DNA of 64,000 nt, taken from positions 1,736,001 through 1,800,000 of the forward strand of contig OY843749.1 of the NCBI GenBank assembly GCA_963693025.1, written 5' to 3'. Within the stretch, counting starts at the first letter, position 1, and each line of letters starts with the position of its first letter. A program made the position numbers and the translations under genes. The notes under the pieces are model-generated. The model searched no databases, was not told the origin of the DNA, and saw nothing but the letters and a program-made list of their open reading frames with translations. The stretch is from JAHRAW01 sp963693025. Lineage in GTDB: Bacteria > Pseudomonadota > Gammaproteobacteria > Arenicellales > Poriferihabitantaceae. Of this stretch, positions 17,139 through 25,426 are shown in pieces.

Positions 17139-17771
17139 TCATATTTTGCGGATTTGGCCGGTGGGCAGGGTGGCGAGGCGGGGATAGTCGCCGCGGCTGA
17201 AGCGGTCGGGGGTTTTCAGGTGTTCGAGGGCCATGTCGGTCATGTCCAAGCCCCAGAATTGGTGGTCGCCGATGGCCAGGGTGGGGACGCCGAAAATGCC
17301 CCGTTGGACGGCTTGCTCGGTGTTGTGGCGGAGCGCGTCTTTGATGGGTGGCCGGCTTATCCGCTCGGCTCCGTCCGTTATGCCGAGTTGCCGGCAGATT
17401 GCTTCCCAGTCGGATGGTCGGGTCAAGTCCGCACCGTCTGCGTAAATCGCCCGGAAAATCGATGTGACGCACTCCGGAGCGCAGTCTTGCACAATCGCCA
17501 GGCGCAGCGCCGGCAAAGGGTTGAACGGATGCGCCGGCGGGAATGTCATGCGTATATCGTGCCGCTCGGCGAGCCACTGGCAGTGCCGATAGGTGACCAC
17601 CCGCTTCGCCGGAATCTCGGCGGGCCCCTTGCCGCCCCAGTGCTTCAACAGCCCCGCCAACAACACCGGCTGGTACTTCCGCTCCAACCGCGGCTGATCG
17701 CGCAACAACAACTCATGCTGCAAATACGCAAACGGCGAAATGAAATCGAAATACCAGTGAGTGGGAGGCAT
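17139..17771 (-). CDS. DsbA-like 2-hydroxychromene-2-carboxylate isomerase family protein
   Basis: The 210-residue protein opens YFDFISPFAYLQ, where the CxxC motif of DsbA is replaced by Ser-Pro, as in glutathione-S-transferase kappa and HCCA isomerases. The C-terminal GIFGVPTLAIGDHQFWG segment carries the cis-proline. Such enzymes use glutathione to isomerise naphthalene-pathway intermediates, though many have unknown substrates. The ATG at 17771 is the first start after the G-rich divergent promoter. The function assignment is by family only. Confidence 0.82.
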   Translation of the reverse strand: MPPTHWYFDFISPFAYLQHELLLRDQPRLERKYQPVLLAGLLKHWGGKGPAEIPAKRVVTYRHCQWLAERHDIRMTFPPAHPFNPLPALRLAIVQDCAPECVTSIFRAIYADGADLTRPSDWEAICRQLGITDGAERISRPPIKDALRHNTEQAVQRGIFGVPTLAIGDHQFWGLDMTDMALEHLKTPDRFSRGDYPRLATLPTGQIRKI

Positions 17772-17834
17772 GGTGGGTGGTGGGGTGGGTGGGGTGGTAG
17801 TATAATCCCCCCACCCCCACCCCACCACCAAACC
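17772..17834. promoter_or_regulatory. Divergent promoter with facing G-run and C-run tracts
   Basis: The 63 bases between the two divergent start codons hold a run of GGTGGGTGGTGGGGTGGG type, then TATAAT at 17801-17806, then a run of C-rich CCCCCCACCCCCACCCC type. The runs are near inverted copies and could form a hairpin or, on either strand, a G-quadruplex. TATAAT is a perfect -10 for trhO about 28 bases before its ATG; no -35 consensus is seen. Confidence 0.55.
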
Positions 17835-18812
17835 ATGCCCGACAACCCCACAACCCAAGCAGTCGTTTGTGCGTTGTATCGATTTGCCGCGCTGGATGGG
17901 TTGGAGCGGTTGCGGTTGGGGTTGTTGGCGGTGATGCGGGGGCATGGGGTGCGCGGGACGGTGGTGTTGGCGAATGAGGGCATCAACGGCACCCTTTCCG
18001 GGGCGCGGGACGGGGTTGATGCGGTGTTGGCGTGGCTTGATTGCCAGCCGGGGCTTGGCGGGATTGAGGGCGGGGAGTCGTTTACCGAGACGCCGCCGTT
18101 CAAGCGTGCGCGCGTTAAGATTCGGCGGGAAATTGTTACGCTGGGCGTGGACGGCGTTGACCCCCGGCGGGCGGGTGTTCGGGTTGAGCCGAAGGATTGG
18201 AATGCGTTGATTGATGCCGACGATGTGCTGGTGGTCGATACGCGCAACGCGTATGAGGTGAAAATCGGCTCATTCAAAGGCGCGCTCAATCCGCACACCA
18301 CCAATTTCCGGGAGTTCCCCGACTTCGCCGAGCGGCATCTGGACCCGCGCCGCCACCCCAAAATTGCGATGTATTGCACCGGCGGCGTCCGCTGCGAAAA
18401 ATCCACGGCTTATTTGAAGCAGCGCGGATTTGAGCAGGTGTTTCACTTGAAGGGCGGCATATTGAAATATCTCAACGACGTGCCCGAAGCCGAGTCGCGG
18501 TGGCGCGGCGAGTGCTTCGTGTTTGACGACCGCGTGACCGTGGACCACCGGCTGAAGCGGGGCGGTTACGACCAGTGTCACGCCTGCCGCCTGCCGCTGT
18601 CCGCCGCCGACAAGCGCAGCGACAAGTATACGCCCGGCGCCAGTTGCCCGTCTTGCCATGACCGGTTGTCCGATGCCGACAAGCGCCGTTTTTTGCAGCG
18701 GGAAAAGCAGGTGGCGTTGGCGGCGGGGCGCGGCGCCGTGCACATCGGACCCGAGGCGATGGCTGACCGAAAAGGCGCGCGGCGCGACCCCGGCGAGGCG
18801 AGCGCGCAATAG
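17835..18812 (+). CDS. trhO: tRNA uridine(34) hydroxylase TrhO (rhodanese-like)
   Basis: The 325-residue protein has the UPF0176 N-terminal domain (GTVVLANEGINGTLSG), a rhodanese domain with the catalytic Cys in MYCTGGVRCEKSTAYL, and a C-terminal zinc-finger-like region with CHACRLPLS and CPSCHDRLS. TrhO uses oxygen to form 5-hydroxyuridine at the tRNA wobble position. The ATG at 17835 begins MPDNPTTQAVV, directly after the G/C-rich promoter. The extension past residue 290 is basic and may bind RNA. Confidence 0.93.
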   Translation: MPDNPTTQAVVCALYRFAALDGLERLRLGLLAVMRGHGVRGTVVLANEGINGTLSGARDGVDAVLAWLDCQPGLGGIEGGESFTETPPFKRARVKIRREIVTLGVDGVDPRRAGVRVEPKDWNALIDADDVLVVDTRNAYEVKIGSFKGALNPHTTNFREFPDFAERHLDPRRHPKIAMYCTGGVRCEKSTAYLKQRGFEQVFHLKGGILKYLNDVPEAESRWRGECFVFDDRVTVDHRLKRGGYDQCHACRLPLSAADKRSDKYTPGASCPSCHDRLSDADKRRFLQREKQVALAAGRGAVHIGPEAMADRKGARRDPGEASAQ

Positions 18813-18884
18813 CCGGGCTTGCCGTGCGCTCAGCGCACTCAGCGCCCCGCGCGTCCCGCGCTCAGGCACTCAGGCGCTCAGCGC

Positions 18885-19754
18885 TCAGCCCCCACGCCGG
18901 CGCCCCGGCAACAGAATCAACGCCACCCCGAACAAGGTAATCGCGCCGCCGATGAACGTATGCGTGGTCGGTATTTCGCGCAACCAAAACCATGCGATGA
19001 CGGTGACGAACACCGGCTGCAAAAACAGCGTGCTGGTGACGATGCCGGCGGGTAGTTTGGAGAGCGCATAGAACCACAGGAAAAATCCGATGCCGCTGGA
19101 AAAGACGCCCATCGCGGCGAGCGACAACAGCGCGCTTGGCGGGGCGGCGAGCGCGGCGTCCGCGGCTTGCGGGAGGAAATACAGCAACGGCAGCGTGCCG
19201 GCGACGCTGGTCCAGGAGGTCATCGCCAGTGGCGAGTAGCGCGCGAAAAAAGGTTTCTGGAAGACGAAATAGACGGAGATTGACAGCGTCGCAATCACCA
19301 GCATCAGGTAGCCCGCGAATTCACCGCCGATGCCTTTGCCGAAGGTAATCAGCGCGACCCCCGCGAGGCTGATGCCGATGCCGCCCCACGTGAGTTTGGA
19401 AAGTTTTTCGCGCAAAAACAAGCGCGCCAGCAAACTGGCGAACACCGGATTGGCGGCGATAATCATCGACGCCGCCGCGGCGGTGACGCGCCCGACTCCA
19501 TACACGAACAGCAGTTGATAGACCGTCACCCCCAACACGCCGAGCACGAAGAGCAGCGGCAAATCGCGCCACCTCGGCAGCGCAAACTGGCCCGCGACGA
19601 ACAAGGCGATGTAGAAAACGCAAGCCACGAGGTAGCGCAACAGCACCACCTCTTCGGCGCTGAAATAGGGCAACACGGCTTTGCTGGCGGGAAACGCGAA
19701 CGCCCACAACAACACGGCCACAATCGCGATTAGCAACGGTTTGGTCTGGCGCAT
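18885..19754 (-). CDS. EamA-family (DMT) transporter
   Basis: A 289-residue membrane protein with ten predicted spans in two EamA repeats. The first begins MRQTKPLLIAIVAVLLWAFA with the FPASKAVLPY element, and the second begins near EFAGYLMLVIATLSISVYF. Family members export metabolites or amino acids. The start at 19754 gives the expected length; the frame upstream is open but lacks family similarity. It is convergent with trhO, and the 72 bases between them hold repeated CTCAG pentamers. Confidence 0.9.
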   Translation of the reverse strand: MRQTKPLLIAIVAVLLWAFAFPASKAVLPYFSAEEVVLLRYLVACVFYIALFVAGQFALPRWRDLPLLFVLGVLGVTVYQLLFVYGVGRVTAAAASMIIAANPVFASLLARLFLREKLSKLTWGGIGISLAGVALITFGKGIGGEFAGYLMLVIATLSISVYFVFQKPFFARYSPLAMTSWTSVAGTLPLLYFLPQAADAALAAPPSALLSLAAMGVFSSGIGFFLWFYALSKLPAGIVTSTLFLQPVFVTVIAWFWLREIPTTHTFIGGAITLFGVALILLPGRRRGG

Positions 19755-19871
19755 GTCGGCTCTTCTCGGTTGGGTTGGGTCGGGTTGCGTTGGTTGCGGC
19801 GCTTGTTGCGTAGGGTGGAATGATGGAAGTATAGGCGCTCCCCGCCGGGGGGATGGCGGTTTTCGGCACTG

Positions 19872-19877
19872 TATAAT
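19872..19877 (+). promoter_or_regulatory. TATAAT box 9 bases before the cca ATG
   Basis: A perfect -10 hexamer ends at 19877 while the cca ATG is at 19887. Transcription from it would begin about 2-4 bases before the start codon, giving a nearly leaderless mRNA. No clear -35 was found. Confidence 0.4.
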
Positions 19878-19886
19878 GCCAGCCGG

Positions 19887-21149
19887 ATGAAAGACCCGGC
19901 GGACAACTTGGAAGCCTATCTGGTCGGCGGTGCGGTGCGCGACCGGCTGCTCGGGCTTGAGGTTCACGACCGCGACTGGGTGGTGGTCGGCGCGACCCCG
20001 GCGCAGATGCTCGAGCGCGGATTCAAGCCGGTCGGCGATGACTTCCCGGTGTTCCTGCATCCGCTGAGCGGCGAGCAATACGCGCTCGCCCGGCGCGAGC
20101 GCAAAACCGCGAAAGGCTACAAGGGCTTCGCCGTCATCAGCGACCCGACCATCACCCTGGAGCAGGACTTGCAGCGGCGCGACCTGACCATCAACGCCAT
20201 CGCCATGGACGCGTGTGGCAATCTCATCGACCCCTTCGGCGGCGCCGGCGACATCGAGCGGCGCACCCTCAAACACGTCTCCCCGGCATTCAGCGAAGAC
20301 CCGGTGCGCGTGTTGCGCGTCGCCCGTTTCCTGGCGCGCCTCAATGGCATGGGTTTCAGCGTCAACCCCGCCACGCGCGCGTTGATGGCGGGCATGGTCG
20401 AGGCAGGCGAAGTCGATGCGTTGCAACCGCAGCGGGTGTGGCAGGAGTTGCACGGCGCCTTGCTCGAACCGGGCACCGCGAGATTCATCGAAGAACTCCG
20501 CGCATGCGGCGCGCTCGCCGGAATCCTGCCGGAAGTCGACGCGCTGTTCGGCGTGCCGCAACGCCCCGAATACCATCCCGAAATCGACACCGGCGTCCAC
20601 ATCCTGCTGGCGCTCGACGCCGCGCACCGTTTAAGCGACGACCCCAGAGTCATCTTCGCCGTGCTCACGCACGACCTCGGCAAGGCGTTGACGCCCGCCC
20701 ACGCATTGCCGGCGCACCGCGGGCATGAGAAGACCGGGCTCAAGGTGGTGGACGCGCTGTGCAAGCGCCTGTACGCGCCCGAAAAGTATCGCAAACTGGC
20801 GCTGGCGGTCTGCGAATTTCACCTGCACCACCACCGCCTGCGCGAGTTGAAACCCGCCACCGTGCTGACCCTGCTGCAACACCTGGACGCCTTCCGCCAA
20901 CCCGACAACGTGCGCCTGTTCAGCCTGTGCTGCATCGCCGACCTGCGCGGACGCACCGGCATGCAAGACACCCCCCACCCGCAATCGGCGCTACTGAAAA
21001 CCTACCACCACGCCGCCACCTCGGTAGACGCCGCCGCCATCGCAGCGCAATATGAGGACGGCGGAAAAATCAAAAAAGAACTCCGCCGACAACGAATCAA
21101 AGCCATCGCGGCGGTCAAAACCGAAGCCAACAAACACGCAGCGCCTTGA
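19887..21149 (+). CDS. cca: CCA-adding tRNA nucleotidyltransferase with HD domain
   Basis: The 420-residue protein has the class II nucleotidyltransferase signature YLVGGAVRDRLLGL followed by the metal DxD in HDRDWVVVG, the RRDLTINAIAMD segment and DPFGG. Its C-terminal HD phosphohydrolase domain has VLTHDLGKALTP. It adds or repairs the 3' CCA end of tRNA and the HD domain gives phosphatase and phosphodiesterase activity, as in E. coli. Length matches the HD-bearing gammaproteobacterial type (about 410). Confidence 0.96.
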   Translation: MKDPADNLEAYLVGGAVRDRLLGLEVHDRDWVVVGATPAQMLERGFKPVGDDFPVFLHPLSGEQYALARRERKTAKGYKGFAVISDPTITLEQDLQRRDLTINAIAMDACGNLIDPFGGAGDIERRTLKHVSPAFSEDPVRVLRVARFLARLNGMGFSVNPATRALMAGMVEAGEVDALQPQRVWQELHGALLEPGTARFIEELRACGALAGILPEVDALFGVPQRPEYHPEIDTGVHILLALDAAHRLSDDPRVIFAVLTHDLGKALTPAHALPAHRGHEKTGLKVVDALCKRLYAPEKYRKLALAVCEFHLHHHRLRELKPATVLTLLQHLDAFRQPDNVRLFSLCCIADLRGRTGMQDTPHPQSALLKTYHHAATSVDAAAIAAQYEDGGKIKKELRRQRIKAIAAVKTEANKHAAP

Positions 21150-21219
21150 CAATCAGCCGCCGGCATCAGTGTCTATAATCAACGCGCCCATACCAATAGC
21201 CAACCCCTAAGCCTAAACC

Positions 21220-21247
21220 TTGACAAAAACCCCAATGCGCCTAGCAT
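21220..21247 (+). promoter_or_regulatory. Sigma-70-like promoter for the PQQ-type dehydrogenase
   Basis: TTGACA (21220-21225) and TAGCAT (21242-21247) are separated by 16 bases, 37 bases before the ATG at 21284. A second -10 (TATAAT, 21174-21179) and another TTGACA (21146-21151) lie upstream, but their spacing of 22 is too long for a normal pair. Confidence 0.6.
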
Positions 21248-21283
21248 AGGACAAACTTAAAACCACCAACCATTTTTGAGAGG

Positions 21284-22528
21284 ATGAAAATGAAAACCCT
21301 ATCAATAATCGCCATAGTCTGCTCCTTGCTCATTGCGCCGGCGATGGCGCAGACCAATCTGGAAAAACTGGGCGCATTCAAAATCACCGGCACCACGGAT
21401 CACACCTACGTCGATCAAAACACGCCTGAGGCGGATGCGATTCGTGAAACCCTGAAACGCATCACCCTGCCCGAAGGTTTTAATATCGAACTGTATGCGC
21501 TGGTTCCCGACGCGCGCCACATGGCGATGGCGCCGCAGGGCACGGTGCTGTTCGTCGGCACCAAAAAGAAGAAGGTGTGGGCGGTGATGGACCGCAACCG
21601 CGACCGCGTGGCCGATGAAGTGAAGGACTTCGCGCCGTCGCTGGAAATGGACATCCCCAACGGCGTGGCGTTCACCAAAGACGGCTTTCTTTATATCGCC
21701 GAGCGCAACCGCGTGATGCTGTATCCGGCCGCTGAGTTCTTCCATGAAAGCCCGGATGTGGTGGCGGTGCCGATTGTGCCGCAGGGCGAATTGATTCCGG
21801 TCGATGAGGAAAGTTACAACCACACCGCGCGCGTTATTAAAGTGGGTCCCGACGACAAACTGTATATCTCCCTCGGCCAGCCCTTCAACGTCGCCCCGGC
21901 TGAAAAACTGGACTTGTATGACGAGACTGGCATCGGCGGCATCATCCGCATGAACCGCGACGGCTCCGACCGCGAGGTGTATACCTACGGCGTGCGCAAC
22001 TCGGTGGGCCACGATTTCCACCCGGTGACCGGCGAATTGTGGTGGACCGACAATCAGGTGGACGGCATGGGCGATGACATTCCGCCCGGCGAGATCAACC
22101 GTCAGACCGCCGCCGGCCAGCATTTCGGCTTCCCGTGGTTTGGCGGCGGCACGGTGCGCACCGACGATTACAAGGGCGAGGAAGTGCCGGTCGAGGTGGT
22201 TCATCCGGTGGTCGAAACGGTCGCGCATGCGGCTGACCTCGGCATGACTTTCTATACCGGAAAAATGTTCCCGGCAAAATACAAGCACGCCATCTTCGTG
22301 GCACAGCACGGCTCCTGGAACCGCACCACGCCGGTCGGCGCGCGCGTGATGGTGACCTTTATCGACGCCGACGGCAACGCCGCCATTGAGCCCTTCGCCG
22401 AAGGCTGGCTGAACGAGGACGGCGAATACGATGGCCGCCCGGTCGATGTCGCGCAGATGCGCGATGGCTCATTACTGGTCTCCGATGACTTCGCCAACGC
22501 GGTCTATCGAATCACTTATTCGCAGTGA
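21284..22528 (+). CDS. PQQ-dependent sugar/sorbosone dehydrogenase-like protein
   Basis: A 414-residue secreted protein. A signal peptide (MKTLSIIAIVCSLLIAPAMAQ) is followed by a six-bladed beta-propeller with repeated DG, PNG and GLGQ-like turns, GVRNSVGHDFHPVTGELWWTDN, and INRQTAAGQHFGFPWF. This matches the L-sorbosone dehydrogenase/soluble glucose dehydrogenase fold, which oxidises sugars or aldehydes in the periplasm with PQQ. The start has GAGAGGATGAAA with a good Shine-Dalgarno. A cytochrome c gene follows and is a likely electron acceptor. Confidence 0.87.
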   Translation: MKMKTLSIIAIVCSLLIAPAMAQTNLEKLGAFKITGTTDHTYVDQNTPEADAIRETLKRITLPEGFNIELYALVPDARHMAMAPQGTVLFVGTKKKKVWAVMDRNRDRVADEVKDFAPSLEMDIPNGVAFTKDGFLYIAERNRVMLYPAAEFFHESPDVVAVPIVPQGELIPVDEESYNHTARVIKVGPDDKLYISLGQPFNVAPAEKLDLYDETGIGGIIRMNRDGSDREVYTYGVRNSVGHDFHPVTGELWWTDNQVDGMGDDIPPGEINRQTAAGQHFGFPWFGGGTVRTDDYKGEEVPVEVVHPVVETVAHAADLGMTFYTGKMFPAKYKHAIFVAQHGSWNRTTPVGARVMVTFIDADGNAAIEPFAEGWLNEDGEYDGRPVDVAQMRDGSLLVSDDFANAVYRITYSQ

Positions 22529-22585
22529 TGCCGCCGGCGGCGCGATTTATTGCCCGCCGCCATCACACCCCAAAAGGAATGGCGG

Positions 22586-22906
22586 ATGTTTGCCTGCCGT
22601 ATTTTGTCTGCCGTGCCGGTCTTTTGGCTGAGCACGACCTTTGCGTTGGCACAGGATTTGGAAGCGGGTGAGAAACTCGCGCGCCAATGTTCGGTGTGCC
22701 ACGGCAAGCAAGGCATTTCCGCAGACCCGACGGTGCCGCATCTGGCCGGTCAACCGGTGCTCTATCTTGAAAAGAGTTTGACCGATTTCATCAAAGGCGT
22801 GCGCCAGGACCCGCGGATGAACGTGGTCGTCAAAAACTTGGGCCGGGAAGATGTGAAAGCGCTGGCGGCGTGGTATGCCTCACTGGACAAAGACCCGGAC
22901 GACTAA
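22586..22906 (+). CDS. Class I cytochrome c, electron acceptor candidate
   Basis: The 106-residue product has a signal peptide (MFACRILSAVPVFWLSTT, with a LA-Q cleavage site) and the heme site CSVCHGK at about residues 35-41. The distal Met is likely in RMNVV or DPRM. Such small cytochromes shuttle electrons to the terminal oxidases. It follows the PQQ-type dehydrogenase by 57 bases in the same direction. The start at 22586 has AAAAGGAA about 7 bases upstream; an earlier start would add a polar leader. Confidence 0.85.
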   Translation: MFACRILSAVPVFWLSTTFALAQDLEAGEKLARQCSVCHGKQGISADPTVPHLAGQPVLYLEKSLTDFIKGVRQDPRMNVVVKNLGREDVKALAAWYASLDKDPDD

Positions 22907-22952
22907 ACCTTTAATGGTATGGTATGCGCTGATATAGTGCATGATTCCAAAC

Positions 22953-22969
22953 GCCCCGATTTTCGGGGC
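22953..22969 (+). terminator. Hairpin between cytochrome c and TRAP genes
   Basis: GCCCCGA and TCGGGGC form a 7-bp stem with a TTT loop. There is no uridine tract after it, so it may be a processing or attenuation hairpin, not a full terminator. Confidence 0.35.
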
Positions 22970-23001
22970 CGCTCAACAAGCCCGTTATAACGGAGGAAAT
23001 G

Positions 23002-24135
23002 ATGAAAAACCCAACAGCAACAAGCCAAACCACCACCAAGACCACCAACCGCCGAGACTTTCTGAAAGCCTCGGCGGCCACCGGCGCCGCGTCGGTTCTG
23101 GCGGCGCCGTTTATCGGCAACGCCAACGCGCAATCCACCACCACATGGAAGATTCAGTCTTCCTGGCCCGGCGGAATCGGCCTCGAGATTTTCAAAGACT
23201 GGTGCAACGGCATCGTCGAGAAAACCGGCGGCGAACTGGCTTTCCAACCGTTCGGCGCCAAGGATGTGGTCGGCGATTTCCAGTTGTTCGACGCGGTTAA
23301 AAACGGCGTCATCGATGCGATGAATCCGTTCACCTTGTATTGGGCCGGGCGCATGCCGGGCGCGGTGTTTCTGAGCTCCTATCCGATGGGGTTGAGAAAC
23401 CCCCACGAATGGGATGTCTTTTTCTATGGCCTGGGCGGATTGGAAATGGCACGGGAAATGTTTGCCAAGCAGGGGATGCACTATGTCGGGCCGATTCACC
23501 ACGGACCCAACATCATCCACTCAAAGGTGCCGATTCGCTCCATTGAGGATTTTCGCGGCAGAAAAATGCGCTTGCCGGGCGGCATGGTGGCGGAATTGTT
23601 TCAGGCCGCCGGCGCCAAGACTACCCTGCTGCCGGGTTCGGAAATTTTTCCGGCGCTGGAAAAAGGCACCATTGATGTCGCCGACTATGTGGGTCCGGCG
23701 GTCAACTACGCCCTGGGCTTCCATCAGGTAACCGACTTTATTTCCATGGGCCCGCCGGGATTTATGTCGATTTACCAGCCGGTGGATTTGATGGATTTGA
23801 CCGTGGGCGAGCGCGCCTGGAACGCGCTGTCGCCGGCGATGAAACAGTTTGTCGAAGCGGAAGTGCATGTCTATTCGGACATCCACCACGCCAAGATTCA
23901 GAAAGCCGACCAGGACGCGTGGAAGAAATTCGAGGAAGCCGGCACCATCGTCTCCCGGCTCGGTGAAGCGGATGTCGAAGAGTTCACCAATCTGGCGGTG
24001 CCGTTGTGGTTCAACTGGGCAAACAAGGACCGCGACGCCGCCAGGGTCTTCAAGACGCAATTGGACTACATGATGTCCGGCAGCCTCGGGTATGTCACGC
24101 CCGCGATGATCAAGGGGCAGACACTCAATCTCTGA
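23002..24135 (+). CDS. dctP: TRAP transporter substrate-binding protein (DctP family)
   Basis: The 377-residue protein starts with a Tat signal (NRRDFLKASAATG, ending ANAQS) and then a TRAP binding domain. It has the conserved Arg in DFRGRKMRLPGG and a dimeric 2-oxoacid class layout (DYVGPAVNYALGFHQV). It binds a carboxylate substrate, probably a 2-oxo acid or a related small acid, in the periplasm. GGAGG is 5 bases before this ATG; the one 3 bases earlier is less well spaced. The permease genes follow after a hairpin. Confidence 0.9.
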   Translation: MKNPTATSQTTTKTTNRRDFLKASAATGAASVLAAPFIGNANAQSTTTWKIQSSWPGGIGLEIFKDWCNGIVEKTGGELAFQPFGAKDVVGDFQLFDAVKNGVIDAMNPFTLYWAGRMPGAVFLSSYPMGLRNPHEWDVFFYGLGGLEMAREMFAKQGMHYVGPIHHGPNIIHSKVPIRSIEDFRGRKMRLPGGMVAELFQAAGAKTTLLPGSEIFPALEKGTIDVADYVGPAVNYALGFHQVTDFISMGPPGFMSIYQPVDLMDLTVGERAWNALSPAMKQFVEAEVHVYSDIHHAKIQKADQDAWKKFEEAGTIVSRLGEADVEEFTNLAVPLWFNWANKDRDAARVFKTQLDYMMSGSLGYVTPAMIKGQTLNL

Positions 24136-24157
24136 CCGGGTGCGCGCAAAAATCGTC

Positions 24158-24178
24158 CGCCCGGCTTGCAAGCGGGCG
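24158..24178 (+). promoter_or_regulatory. Intergenic hairpin after dctP
   Basis: CGCCCG and CGGGCG pair around GCTTGCAAG, leaving one bulge. The hairpin lies between dctP and the permease genes and could protect the dctP mRNA so the binding protein is made in excess. No T run follows. Confidence 0.4.
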
Positions 24179-24268
24179 GGCGATGGGTCGCATCGATTCG
24201 GTGTTGGTGGCGGGCATGCGCAAAATAATCAGAACACCCTCCGATACTCTTCTTGATGTGAGAGCCGC

Positions 24269-25426
24269 ATGCCGGGCGTAACCTTCGTTCTTCCCCACTG
24301 GCTGTATTGGAGCGGGTTGGTCTTGTTTCCGCTGGTGGCGATGTTTGCGCTAAACCGGCACGGGCGCAGCAAGACCGGCGCGACTGGCCATGACGCCTCT
24401 GCGTCTTATGTGGTTGGCTATTTTCTGCTGGTGACCGCCGGGTTTATCGGCATGCACCGGTTGTATCTGCGAAACCTGTGGGGGCTGTTGTTTGTCCCCG
24501 TATTCATCGCGCTGTTGCTGGCGAACGCCGAAAGCCGCGAAAGCCGCAACGGTATCTCGTACGCCAACAACCAGATTGCCAAGGCTGAATTTTTGCTGGA
24601 GAGGGCACGCAAGGACGAAGCCGAAGGCGAGCAAGGCGCCACCGAAAAGGCGCGCGAACAACAACTCGAACTGGAGCAGGGGCGGCGCGAGTTAACCGCC
24701 GCCGAGGCGATGCAAAGCCACTGGATTGGCATCGTTCGCGCTTGCGCGTTGGCCATTTTGGCGGGGCTGATTTTCGATTTGTTCAGGATGCCCGCGCTCA
24801 AGCGGCGGTGCGATGCGCTCGACCGCTCCAAGCCCGTGCGCCGGCTCGATTTTTCACGCGCCCAAGTGACGGCGACCGCCAAAGGCCGCAAGGTTAGGCC
24901 TGAAAACACCGCTTTCGCCCGGTGCATAGGCAAGCTTAACAACTTCAGCGGAGCCTTCGTTGCCTACTGGTCGGTGATCGCCGTGTTCGTCTATTACTAC
25001 GAAGTGCTCGCCAGGTATGTGTTCAATTCGCCGACCAACTGGGCGCATGAAGGCATGTTCTTGATGTTCGGCGCCCAGTATCTGCTGGCCGGCGGTTTCT
25101 GTTTGCGTGAAGACGCCCATGTCCGCGTCGATGTTTTTTACACGCGATTCTCGACAAAGAGAAAAGCGCAGGTCGATGTGTTGACTTCGGTCTTCTTCTT
25201 CATTTTCACGATATCTTTACTGGCTTCCGGCTGGACTTTTTTCAACGACTCGTTCGAGGTCAGGGAAGTGTCGTTCACCGAGTGGGGAATTCAGTATTAC
25301 CCAATCAAACTGACCCTGGCTCTGGGCGCGACTTTACTGTTGTTGCAAGGAATATCACGGCTGCTGCACGACATCGCCACGTTGCGCTCGGCGGACGCGG
25401 TCAGCGGGGGTGTCAATGGGACTTGA
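24269..25426 (+). CDS. TRAP small permease (DctQ) fused to a TM2-like domain and coiled coil
   Basis: The C-terminal part (about residues 222-375) is a four-span DctQ small permease, with FVYYYEVLARYVFNSPTNWA and the conserved Glu in AHEGMF. The N-terminal part is extra. A membrane span at 10-27 is followed by a TM2-type segment at 47-83 (VVGYFLLVTAGFIGMHRLYL), a highly charged coiled coil at about 97-146 and another span at 151-172. The protein is 385 residues, whereas DctQ is usually 160-180. It overlaps dctM by 11 bases. Confidence 0.75.
   Translation: MPGVTFVLPHWLYWSGLVLFPLVAMFALNRHGRSKTGATGHDASASYVVGYFLLVTAGFIGMHRLYLRNLWGLLFVPVFIALLLANAESRESRNGISYANNQIAKAEFLLERARKDEAEGEQGATEKAREQQLELEQGRRELTAAEAMQSHWIGIVRACALAILAGLIFDLFRMPALKRRCDALDRSKPVRRLDFSRAQVTATAKGRKVRPENTAFARCIGKLNNFSGAFVAYWSVIAVFVYYYEVLARYVFNSPTNWAHEGMFLMFGAQYLLAGGFCLREDAHVRVDVFYTRFSTKRKAQVDVLTSVFFFIFTISLLASGWTFFNDSFEVREVSFTEWGIQYYPIKLTLALGATLLLLQGISRLLHDIATLRSADAVSGGVNGT

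Noticed and set aside
17772..17834. G/C-run region as a CRISPR-like or simple repeat array
   Set aside because: There are no spacers of regular length; it is a short low-complexity divergent promoter.
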